From positions 1-5,497 of the forward strand of contig CACZTF010000113.1 of assembly GCA_902784025.1 (NCBI GenBank): a stretch of 5,497 nucleotides of DNA, given 5' to 3'. Made by a program: the position numbers and the translations under genes. This document shows positions 1-4,974 of this stretch, one piece after another (the stretch's first letter is position 1; the number at the start of each line of letters is the position of its first letter). The stretch is from an uncultured Lachnospiraceae bacterium. Its GTDB lineage: Bacteria > Bacillota > Clostridia > Lachnospirales > Lachnospiraceae. The notes under the pieces were generated by a model, which did no database searches, was not told the DNA's origin, and worked only from the letters and a program-made list of their open reading frames with translations.

Positions 1-867
1 GTCGGAGCCAGGTTTTCTGACAGAGATACGGGAAATACCAGATCTTTTGCAAAGAATGCAAAGATAGTTCATATAGATATAGACCCGGCTGAGATCAATA
101 AGAACATCAAGGCCAATGCCAGTATCATAGGAGATGCAAAGGAAATCCTGAAACGTTTAAATGCTGCTTTGGATGATCAGGAACATAAAGACTGGCTAAA
201 AGAAATAAATGAAGCAAAAAAGAAGTATGCTCTAAAGGTAAGTGATAAAAAACTTAACGGACCCCTTATCATAGAAAAGCTTTATGAACTTACAGGGGGT
301 AATGCTATCATTACGACTGATGTAGGACAGCATCAGATGTGGGCGGCACAGCATTATAAATTTACAAAACCCAGAAGATTCATTACGTCAGGTGGTCTCG
401 GAACTATGGGGTTTGGTCTTGGTGCAGCTATTGGTGCGAAAGTAGGGATGCCGGGAGAAACAGTTATAAATATAGCCGGAGACGGCTGCTTTCGTATGAA
501 TATGAACGAGCTTGCTACTGCATCACGTTATGAAATACCTGTAATAGAGATCGTGATCAATAATCACGTTCTGGGGATGGTAAGACAATGGCAGGATCTC
601 TTTTATGATAAGAGATATTCAAATACGACTTTGACGGATAAAGTTGATTTTGTTAAAGTATCTGAGGGCCTTGGTGCAAAAGCATACAGGGTCGGGACAA
701 TAGCAGAATTTGAGAAGGCTTTTGCAAGTGCTCAGAAGGATACAAAGAAAGGCATTCCGGTCATGATAGAGTGTTTGATAGATTCAGATGATAAGGTGTT
801 CCCCATGGTATCCCCGGGAGGAAATATATCTGAAGCCTTTGATGCAAGCGATCTGAAGAAGAAGTGA
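1..867 (+). CDS. ilvB: Acetolactate synthase, large (catalytic) subunit, 3' part only
   Basis: The frame is open from the first base, so the start lies upstream; 288 codons remain of a family usually about 550-570 residues long. The enzyme (AHAS) condenses two pyruvates, or pyruvate and 2-oxobutyrate, in the first common step of valine, leucine and isoleucine synthesis, using thiamine diphosphate, Mg2+ and FAD in the cytoplasm. Visible residues 1-57 finish the central domain: GARFSDRDTGN matches the family GARFDDRVTG motif, followed by VHIDIDPAEI. The C-terminal TPP domain follows: TTDVGQHQMWAAQ near 100-112, the TPP/Mg motif GDG at 160-162 with its paired NN at 187-188, GMVRQWQ at 192-198, and the VFPMVSPGG tail. 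No ilvN (regulatory subunit) follows; serC is next after 156 bases. A TTG at 169 lies inside the domain and is not a start. Family assignment is firm; preference for AHAS over other IlvB-like enzymes rests on these motifs. Confidence 0.94.
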   Translation, partial: VGARFSDRDTGNTRSFAKNAKIVHIDIDPAEINKNIKANASIIGDAKEILKRLNAALDDQEHKDWLKEINEAKKKYALKVSDKKLNGPLIIEKLYELTGGNAIITTDVGQHQMWAAQHYKFTKPRRFITSGGLGTMGFGLGAAIGAKVGMPGETVINIAGDGCFRMNMNELATASRYEIPVIEIVINNHVLGMVRQWQDLFYDKRYSNTTLTDKVDFVKVSEGLGAKAYRVGTIAEFEKAFASAQKDTKKGIPVMIECLIDSDDKVFPMVSPGGNISEAFDASDLKKK

Positions 868-888
868 TCGATCAATTATGTGTCATAA

Positions 889-918
889 GTCATTCTACGG
901 ATAAGATCCGAAAATGAC
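889..918 (+). terminator. Possible weak terminator hairpin after ilvB
   Basis: GTCATT (889-894) pairs with AATGAC (913-918), and CGGAT (898-902) pairs with ATCCG (906-910) around an AAG loop, with a small internal loop between the two helices. No T-run follows, only AT-rich sequence (AAAATATTTATAT), so it could be a weak terminator, an RNA 3'-end stabiliser or a processing structure. The helix is seen; its function is inferred. Confidence 0.35.
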
Positions 919-935
919 AGGAAAATATTTATATG

Positions 936-963
936 TTCCGGCATATTGGTATTATTATATAAT
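936..963 (+). promoter_or_regulatory. Candidate serC promoter
   Basis: A perfect TATAAT (958-963) lies about 60 bases before the serC start. The matching -35 position is poor (TTCCGG at 936-941, spacer 16), and no TG extends the -10. The region is very AT-rich, so a chance TATAAT is possible. It is the best sigma-A-type candidate between ilvB and serC. Confidence 0.35.
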
Positions 964-1023
964 TAAGTAACAGTGATTGATATAAACAAATGTAGTACAG
1001 ATTAAAAATCCGGGAGGTTTATT

Positions 1024-2106
1024 ATGTCAAGAGTTTATAATTTTAGTGCAGGACCTGCAGTACTGCCTGAAGACGTTTTAAAAGAAGCAGCTGATGAGAT
1101 GCTGGATTACAAAGGCAGCGGTCAGTCCGTAATGGAGATGAGCCACCGCTCTAAAGAGTATGATGCTATAATAAAGGAGGCAGAGGCGGATTTCAGAGAA
1201 CTTCTGGGGCTTCCTGATAATTACAAGGTGTTATTCTTACAGGGTGGTGCTTCTACCCAGTTTGCCATGATACCTATGAACTTTATGAAAAATAAAAAAG
1301 CTGCATACATAGTTACCGGTCAGTGGGCAAAGAAGGCATACAAGGAAGCGCAGATTTTCGGTGATGCAATAGCAGTAGCTTCCTCTGAGGATAAGACTTT
1401 TTCATATATTCCGGATTGCTCTGATCTTGATATCCCTGAGGATGCTGACTATGTATATATTTGTGAGAACAACACTATATACGGAACCAAATTTAAGGAA
1501 TTGCCCAACACGAAGGGACATGAGCTGATCTCAGATGTTTCATCATGCTTTTTGTCAGAGCCGATGGATGTGGAAAAATATGCCATGTTTTACGGTGGTG
1601 CCCAGAAAAATATCGGACCGGCCGGCGTGACTATCTGTGCTATCCGGGAAGATATGATTCCTCAGGAGGCACTTCCCGGGGTTCCCACCATGCTTCAGTA
1701 CAAGACCCACGCAGATGCAGATTCCCTTTATAATACTCCTCCCTGCTATAACATTTATATGTGCGGTAAGGTGTTTAAGTGGATAAAGAACATGGGCGGA
1801 CTTGAGGCTATGAAGGTTCATAACGAAAAGAAAGCTAAAGTTCTTTACGACTTCCTTGACTCCAGTAAGCTCTTTAAAGGTACTGTTGTTCCTGAGGCTC
1901 GTTCTTTAATGAATGTACCTTTCGTCACAGGCGATGATGATATGAACGCTAAGTTCATTTCTGAAGCAAAAGCTGCAGGATTTATTAATCTTAAAGGACA
2001 CAGGTCTGTAGGCGGTATGCGTGCATCCATCTATAATGCAATGCCTATTGAGGGTGTAGAGAAACTTGTCGAATTTATGGATAAATTTGAGGGTGAGAAT
2101 TCCTGA
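1024..2106 (+). CDS. serC: Phosphoserine aminotransferase
   Basis: A full-length 360-residue class V, PLP-dependent aminotransferase of usual SerC length. It converts 3-phosphohydroxypyruvate plus glutamate to O-phosphoserine and 2-oxoglutarate, the second step of serine synthesis, in the cytoplasm; the family can also act in pyridoxal phosphate synthesis. The N-terminal NFSAGPAVLP (6-15) is the SerC signature. SHRSKEY (40-46) holds the substrate-binding His41-Arg42 pair, LQGGAS includes the PLP-phosphate loop (GGAS 74-77), and YGGAQKNIGPAG carries the Schiff-base lysine at Lys195. GHRSVGGMRAS (325-335) is the conserved C-terminal phosphate-binding stretch. The ATG is supported by GGGAGG (1012-1017), six bases upstream. 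The gene ends in its own terminator and serA follows 187 bases later. Nothing is missing or broken. Confidence 0.97.
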   Translation: MSRVYNFSAGPAVLPEDVLKEAADEMLDYKGSGQSVMEMSHRSKEYDAIIKEAEADFRELLGLPDNYKVLFLQGGASTQFAMIPMNFMKNKKAAYIVTGQWAKKAYKEAQIFGDAIAVASSEDKTFSYIPDCSDLDIPEDADYVYICENNTIYGTKFKELPNTKGHELISDVSSCFLSEPMDVEKYAMFYGGAQKNIGPAGVTICAIREDMIPQEALPGVPTMLQYKTHADADSLYNTPPCYNIYMCGKVFKWIKNMGGLEAMKVHNEKKAKVLYDFLDSSKLFKGTVVPEARSLMNVPFVTGDDDMNAKFISEAKAAGFINLKGHRSVGGMRASIYNAMPIEGVEKLVEFMDKFEGENS

Positions 2107-2176
2107 GCCTGAATTGTAAAAATTGAATTTTTAACAGAACTATCAATGTTTTGTCTAAGTTGTTAAATAATGTAAG

Positions 2177-2203
2177 GGCGGATCAGAGTATCCGTCTTTT
2201 TTT
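2177..2203 (+). terminator. Intrinsic terminator of serC
   Basis: GGCGGAT (2177-2183) pairs with ATCCGTC (2190-2196), seven pairs with one G-T wobble, around a six-base loop. Seven T residues follow directly (2197-2203). It sits 70 bases after the serC stop and separates serC from serA transcription, at least in part. A weaker A/T-only dyad (2117-2122 with 2128-2133) lies just after the stop. Confidence 0.88.
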
Positions 2204-2224
2204 ACTATGTTTTTAAAAATATTA

Positions 2225-2253
2225 TAGACTTTATCATAATAAACTGTTACAAT
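2225..2253 (+). promoter_or_regulatory. serA promoter with extended -10
   Basis: TAGACT (2225-2230, four of six matches to TTGACA) is followed after 17 bases by TACAAT (2248-2253). TG at 2245-2246 gives an extended -10 (TGTTACAAT). Transcription would start near 2260, about 34 bases before the serA ATG, leaving no room for a riboswitch or T-box leader. Together with the terminator upstream this suggests serA is transcribed independently. Confidence 0.65.
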
Positions 2254-2293
2254 AGCACAGAAAATTTATTTAAATAAAAAACGGAGAATTATC

Positions 2294-3457
2294 ATGATCA
2301 ATATTCATTGCCTGAATAATATTTCAGAGTCGGGTCTTTCAGTGCTTCCCGATAATTACAATGCAGATGCAAGTCTTGAGGAAGCTCAAGCCATACTTGT
2401 CAGAAGTGCAAAGATGCATGACATGGAGTTCAGTAAGAACCTTGTTGCAATTGCAAGAGCAGGTGCGGGTGTTAATAACATCCCTCTGGACAGATGTGCC
2501 GATAAGGGCATTGTGGTATTCAATACACCAGGAGCGAATGCAAATGCAGTAAAAGAGCAGGTGCTCGCGGCTATGTTTCTGGCTTCAAGAGATCTTATCG
2601 GTGGTGCAGAGTGGGTTAAGGAGAATGCTTCCGATCCTGATATCGCAAAATCTGCCGAGAAGGCAAAAAAGGCCTTCGGGGGTCAGGAACTTAAGGGTAA
2701 AAAACTGGGAGTCATCGGTCTTGGTGCTATCGGACGTCTTGTGGCAAATGCCTGCATAGACCTTAAGATGGAGGTTTACGGTTATGATCCTTATCTCTCC
2801 GTAAATGCAGCATGGAATATCTCAAGAAAGGTAAAGAATACACCTAATCTTGAAGATATCTACAGAGAGTGTGATTATATCACCATTCATGTTCCTTTAC
2901 TGGATTCCACAGAGGGAATGATAGGTAAAGAGCAGTTTGCCATGATGAAGCCCGGGGTAGTGATCATTAACTGTGCCCGCGATATTCTTGTAAATGAGCC
3001 CGAGATGCTTAAAGCTATCGAAGACGGTATAGTGAGCAAATATGTAACTGACTTTGCAAACCCCACAGTTGCGGGTAAGGAGAATGTTATCGTATTTCCT
3101 CATCTTGGTGCTTCTACACGCGAGGCTGAGGAAAACTGTGCCCTTATGGCGGTTGAACAGTTGATCGATTATATAGAGAACGGAAATATCAGGAATTCAG
3201 TAAACTATCCTGCTTGTGATATGGGGGTACCCGAGCATGCGGGACGTATAGCTGTATTCCATAAAAATGTTCCGAATACCATTAGTAAGATAACTGCAGC
3301 AGTCGGTGATACCGGAGTTAATATTTCAGATATGACAAACAAGTCCAAGAATGATTATGCGTATACGCTTCTGGATGTTGATAAGGCAGCTGATGACGAT
3401 TTGGTAAAATCCCTTGAATCGATAGAAGGCGTTATCAAGGTCCGTGTTGTAAAGTGA
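2294..3457 (+). CDS. serA: D-3-phosphoglycerate dehydrogenase with C-terminal ACT domain
   Basis: A complete 387-residue protein that oxidises 3-phosphoglycerate to 3-phosphohydroxypyruvate with NAD+, the first step of serine synthesis. It has the D-2-hydroxyacid dehydrogenase layout: substrate-domain halves at the N-terminus (RAGAGVNNI and FNTPGANANAVKE), a Rossmann motif GLGAIG at 142-147 with the NAD-ribose aspartate Asp165 (YGYDP), the catalytic-type Arg229 (NCARD) and His270 (PHLGAST). The usual DVFxxEP glutamate is not present; the equivalent stretch reads TDFANP with Asn256. I recall related clostridial SerA proteins reading TDFPN here, so this is probably a subfamily trait. Residues about 316-387 form an ACT domain (FHKNVPNTISKIT, GVNISDM), the usual site of serine feedback control. 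It is shorter than E. coli SerA (410). GGAG (2283-2286), seven bases upstream, fixes the ATG. Confidence 0.96.
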   Translation: MINIHCLNNISESGLSVLPDNYNADASLEEAQAILVRSAKMHDMEFSKNLVAIARAGAGVNNIPLDRCADKGIVVFNTPGANANAVKEQVLAAMFLASRDLIGGAEWVKENASDPDIAKSAEKAKKAFGGQELKGKKLGVIGLGAIGRLVANACIDLKMEVYGYDPYLSVNAAWNISRKVKNTPNLEDIYRECDYITIHVPLLDSTEGMIGKEQFAMMKPGVVIINCARDILVNEPEMLKAIEDGIVSKYVTDFANPTVAGKENVIVFPHLGASTREAEENCALMAVEQLIDYIENGNIRNSVNYPACDMGVPEHAGRIAVFHKNVPNTISKITAAVGDTGVNISDMTNKSKNDYAYTLLDVDKAADDDLVKSLESIEGVIKVRVVK

Positions 3458-3474
3458 TTCCGGAAAAAGACTTT

Positions 3475-3497
3475 AACCGGAACCTTAGTTTCCGGTT
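3475..3497 (+). terminator. Probable terminator hairpin after serA
   Basis: AACCGGAA (3475-3482) pairs perfectly with TTCCGGTT (3490-3497) around a seven-base loop, 17 bases after the serA stop. What follows is only T-biased (ATATTTAT), so termination may be partial. TTCCGGAA at 3458-3465 can compete for either arm (see findings). Confidence 0.55.
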
Positions 3498-3633
3498 ATA
3501 TTTATGATCATCATTTACTGATCACAATATGTATACGGCATGACTGTTTTTGTCATGTAATACCTGTACAGGCTGTATTCTGAAAAGTTTCGGAAAAAGA
3601 TATTGAATACGTCATATAAGGTTAAAAAAGTAC
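3498..3633. other. Non-coding stretch rich in small palindromes, before tRNA-Gly
   Basis: No gene is visible on either strand. It holds two TGATCA palindromes 14 bases apart (3505-3510, 3519-3524), a hairpin CATGAC/GTCATG (3539-3544 with 3552-3557, loop TGTTTTT), and a perfect 10-base palindrome CCTGTACAGG (3563-3572). CGGAAAAAGA occurs here (3591-3600) and also just after serA (3461-3470). An A-rich stretch (GTTAAAAAAG, 3621-3630) directly precedes the tRNA promoter -35 and could act as an UP element. Confidence 0.5.
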
Positions 3634-3662
3634 TTGACATGTATATCAGGTTAGTGTAGTAT
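3634..3662 (+). promoter_or_regulatory. tRNA-Gly promoter
   Basis: A perfect -35 TTGACA (3634-3639), a 17-base spacer and TAGTAT (3657-3662, four of six) predict a start near 3669, leaving a leader of about eight bases before the mature tRNA. The A-rich sequence just upstream fits a strong stable-RNA promoter. An inverted repeat, ATGTATA (3639-3645) and TATACAT (3660-3666), overlaps the promoter elements. Confidence 0.8.
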
Positions 3663-3676
3663 ACATATTGTGCTTT

Positions 3677-3748
<72 letters not shown>

Positions 3749-3749
<1 letters not shown>

Positions 3750-3760
3750 TTTTTTATTTT
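3749..3760 (+). terminator. T-run ending the tRNA-Gly transcript
   Basis: Seven T residues beginning at the discriminator base, one A, then four T residues directly follow the tRNA acceptor stem. No separate hairpin precedes the run, so the folded T arm/acceptor may serve as the terminator stem, or termination may be leaky and finish at the hairpin at 3860-3891. Confidence 0.5.
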
Positions 3761-3814
3761 CCTTAAGAGCCAGGCATAATTGTGGTTTTTGAGTATCATA
3801 CAAGCAGTTTACTA

Positions 3815-3843
3815 TTGAAGGCATATGCTTGACTTTGTATAAT
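3815..3843 (+). promoter_or_regulatory. Strong promoter-like sequence upstream of a hairpin
   Basis: TTGAAG (3815-3820, four of six), a 17-base spacer and a perfect TATAAT (3838-3843). The predicted start is near 3850, only about ten bases before a terminator hairpin (3860-3891), so its product would be about 40 bases unless the hairpin is read through into the lipoprotein gene at 3964. An 8-base palindrome GCATATGC (3821-3828) directly follows the -35. Confidence 0.6.
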
Positions 3844-3859
3844 GCAGGCGTGAAAAAGC

Positions 3860-3891
3860 GGTTCAGGGAGTAATCCTTGAGTCTTTTTTTT
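3860..3891 (+). terminator. Intrinsic terminator upstream of the first lipoprotein gene
   Basis: GGTTCAGGGA (3860-3869) pairs with TCCTTGAGTC (3874-3883), ten pairs with three wobbles, around a GTAA (GNRA-type) tetraloop. Eight T residues follow (3884-3891), and an A-run (3853-3857) can extend the stem. It could end tRNA-Gly read-through, or the short transcript started near 3850. It closely resembles the hairpin at 4658-4680. Confidence 0.8.
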
Positions 3892-3919
3892 AATCTGTTC
3901 GGTTTTTGAAAACTTAATG

Positions 3920-3928
3920 TGCTATAAT
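3920..3928 (+). promoter_or_regulatory. Extended -10 promoter of the first lipoprotein gene
   Basis: TGCTATAAT (3920-3928) is a perfect extended -10 located after the upstream terminator and 35 bases before the ATG. No good -35 is found at the right distance (TTGAAA at 3906-3911 is too near), which extended -10 promoters tolerate. Transcription would start near 3935. Confidence 0.6.
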
Positions 3929-3963
3929 CTATTAATACTCAAAACAAATATGGAGGTTTTTTT

Positions 3964-4647
3964 ATGAAGAGAAAAGTTGCTATTGTTTTGTTAACATGCG
4001 CAGTGATATCATCTTCACTTGCCGGTTGTGGAATGACTACAGATAATTCAACTGAAACCCAAACAGAAGAGATGACAAAATCAGAAGAGATAACTGCTGT
4101 AGAGGAAACTACTAAAACAGAAGAAACTACAACAGTAGAAGAGCCGACTGAGACCACGACAGAGATTCAGACATCGACGGTAACATCTGATGATATAAAC
4201 AAGTGGTTGGAAGAATACAAGAATTCAGATGACAGAAAAAGTATGGTAGCAGACGGTGGTGTATTATCCGACGAGAATCTGAATCTAATAGCACCTTACA
4301 AAAGCTGGAACATAAAAGATTTAGGAAATGATTGCTACTTGGCACAAACCACTGAAGCTACAATATCAATGGGGTTTAAAAAAATAGGAGATAAACTGTA
4401 TAATTCTGAAGAAGTTATACAGAAGACATATTGCAGTAATTGTGGTGGGAGCGGAACCATCTATACTGGTGGTAGTGTGTGTGGAATATGTGGCGGTACT
4501 GGTCAGCAATATATCCCCAACGCATATTATGACAACATAATGGGTTGGCAAGGTCAGTGGCAAATGTGTAGTGGATGTGCCGGGGCTGGACATTTTGGTG
4601 GTACATCGGAGATATGTTCAAACTGCCATGGCTATGGAAATATATAA
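3964..4647 (+). CDS. Lipoprotein with Thr/Glu repeat linker and DnaJ-type CxxCxGxG zinc-finger module
   Basis: A complete 227-residue protein of unknown role. Residues 1-22 are a lipoprotein signal: basic MKRK, a hydrophobic core, and lipobox LAGC with Cys22 as the lipidated residue, so it should be anchored on the outer face of the membrane. Residues 25-75 are a Thr/Glu-rich linker containing a hexapeptide repeat (32-61). Residues 76-150 are a short unrecognised segment (WLEEYKN, LIAPYKSW, DCYLAQTTEATISMGFKK). The C-terminus has four motifs, CSNCGGSG (157-164), CGICGGTG (173-180), CSGCAGAG (202-209) and CSNCHGYG (218-225), matching the CxxCxGxG repeats of the DnaJ zinc-binding region; there is no J domain. 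Binding of two zinc ions is inferred from that family. GGAGG (3952-3956), seven bases upstream, fixes the ATG. It has its own promoter and terminator. Coding, export and the Cys motifs are well supported; function is not known. Confidence 0.9.
   Translation: MKRKVAIVLLTCAVISSSLAGCGMTTDNSTETQTEEMTKSEEITAVEETTKTEETTTVEEPTETTTEIQTSTVTSDDINKWLEEYKNSDDRKSMVADGGVLSDENLNLIAPYKSWNIKDLGNDCYLAQTTEATISMGFKKIGDKLYNSEEVIQKTYCSNCGGSGTIYTGGSVCGICGGTGQQYIPNAYYDNIMGWQGQWQMCSGCAGAGHFGGTSEICSNCHGYGNI
4057..4146 (+). repeat. Five-copy 18-base tandem repeat encoding a Thr-x-x-Glu-Glu-x hexapeptide
   Basis: Residues 32-61 of the lipoprotein divide into TQTEEM, TKSEEI, TAVEET, TKTEET and TTVEEP, with the Glu-Glu pair at exact six-residue spacing (35, 41, 47, 53, 59). 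A degraded sixth unit, TETTTE, follows. At DNA level the units are diverged 18-mers (most begin AC and end in GA-rich codons). It forms an acidic, Thr-rich, probably extended spacer between the lipid anchor and the folded part. Confidence 0.85.
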
Positions 4648-4651
4648 TGGT

Positions 4652-4687
4652 AAAAATGGTTCAGAGAGTTTCTTTGAGCCATTTTTT
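4652..4687 (+). terminator. Long intrinsic terminator after the first lipoprotein gene
   Basis: Bases 4652-4667 pair with 4671-4686 in 16 consecutive pairs (two wobbles) around a GTT loop; the outer pairs are an A-run against a T-run, so it may terminate transcription in both directions. It starts five bases after the stop codon. Confidence 0.9.
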
Positions 4688-4887
4688 ATATGTAACCCTG
4701 GATCTTTCCTAATACTTCCTAAAACTGCATAGCCCTGTAGTATTAATGAGGCTATTATAATCGATAGCATAAAGAAAGGCTTGTATTCCTCAATAACCAT
4801 CCGCTTTGTACGAGGTGCTATGAGAAAGGTGTTCTCAAAAGAACAAAGGTTGTTGAGTGTGTGTTAGTAGCTTTATGAAAAAATTGA
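4688..4887. other. Intergenic stretch without a supported gene
   Basis: No + strand gene is seen. A stem ATAGCC/GGCTAT (4729-4734 with 4750-4755) has a 15-base loop. Two mutually exclusive small helices overlap at GAGAA/TTCTC (4822-4826 with 4832-4836) and GTTCT/AGAAC (4831-4835 with 4840-4844). On the minus strand a frame stays open from 4863 down to 4621 and includes a hydrophobic segment, but it lacks a convincing ribosome binding site and runs through the terminator; it is discussed under findings. Confidence 0.4.
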
Positions 4888-4916
4888 TTGACAAAGCACA
4901 TGTGTAAAAATAAAAT
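4888..4916 (+). promoter_or_regulatory. Promoter of the DUF6273 lipoprotein gene
   Basis: A perfect TTGACA (4888-4893), a 17-base spacer and TAAAAT (4911-4916, five of six) give the strongest promoter match in the window. The start would be near 4923, some 50 bases before the ATG. The palindrome CACATGTG (4897-4904) lies in the spacer. Confidence 0.8.
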
Positions 4917-4933
4917 GTTATTAAAAGTAACAT
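4915..4933. promoter_or_regulatory. Inverted repeat at the transcription start, possible operator
   Basis: ATGTTA (4915-4920) and TAACAT (4928-4933) form a perfect 6-base inverted repeat that can extend inward by one wobble and one A-T pair. It overlaps the end of the -10 and the predicted start, where a bound repressor would block transcription. The symmetry is seen; the regulatory role is inferred, and AT-rich chance symmetry is possible. Confidence 0.35.
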
Positions 4934-4974
4934 AATACCCGGTCAAAAGTTTTTATAAAATGGAGGAATGAACA

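Noticed and set aside
169..867. Separate gene starting at TTG 169
   Set aside because: The frame is open and clearly acetolactate synthase from base 1; 169 is an internal Leu codon without a ribosome binding site.
868..1023. Possible riboswitch or T-box leader before serC
   Set aside because: The interval is short, with only one simple hairpin and no T-box AGGGUGG-type sequence or recognisable riboswitch core.
1545..2030. Other-frame reading frames within serC, and similar ones in serA (2361-2552, 2897-3103)
   Set aside because: They lie wholly inside well-supported genes and show no motifs or ribosome binding sites.
3939..4157. Minus-strand Ser/Val-rich frame of 72 codons
   Set aside because: It is the complement of the Thr/Glu repeat of the lipoprotein gene; the repeats remove stop codons on both strands.
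4127..4621. Minus-strand frames opposite the first lipoprotein gene
   Set aside because: His/Thr/Tyr-rich products are complements of the Cys/Gly-rich coding strand; no start signals.
4756..4761. TATAAT in the 4688-4887 interval as a promoter
   Set aside because: No acceptable -35 lies at 16-18 bases (CCCTGT there), and the strong TTGACA-17-TAAAAT pair downstream explains expression of the next gene.
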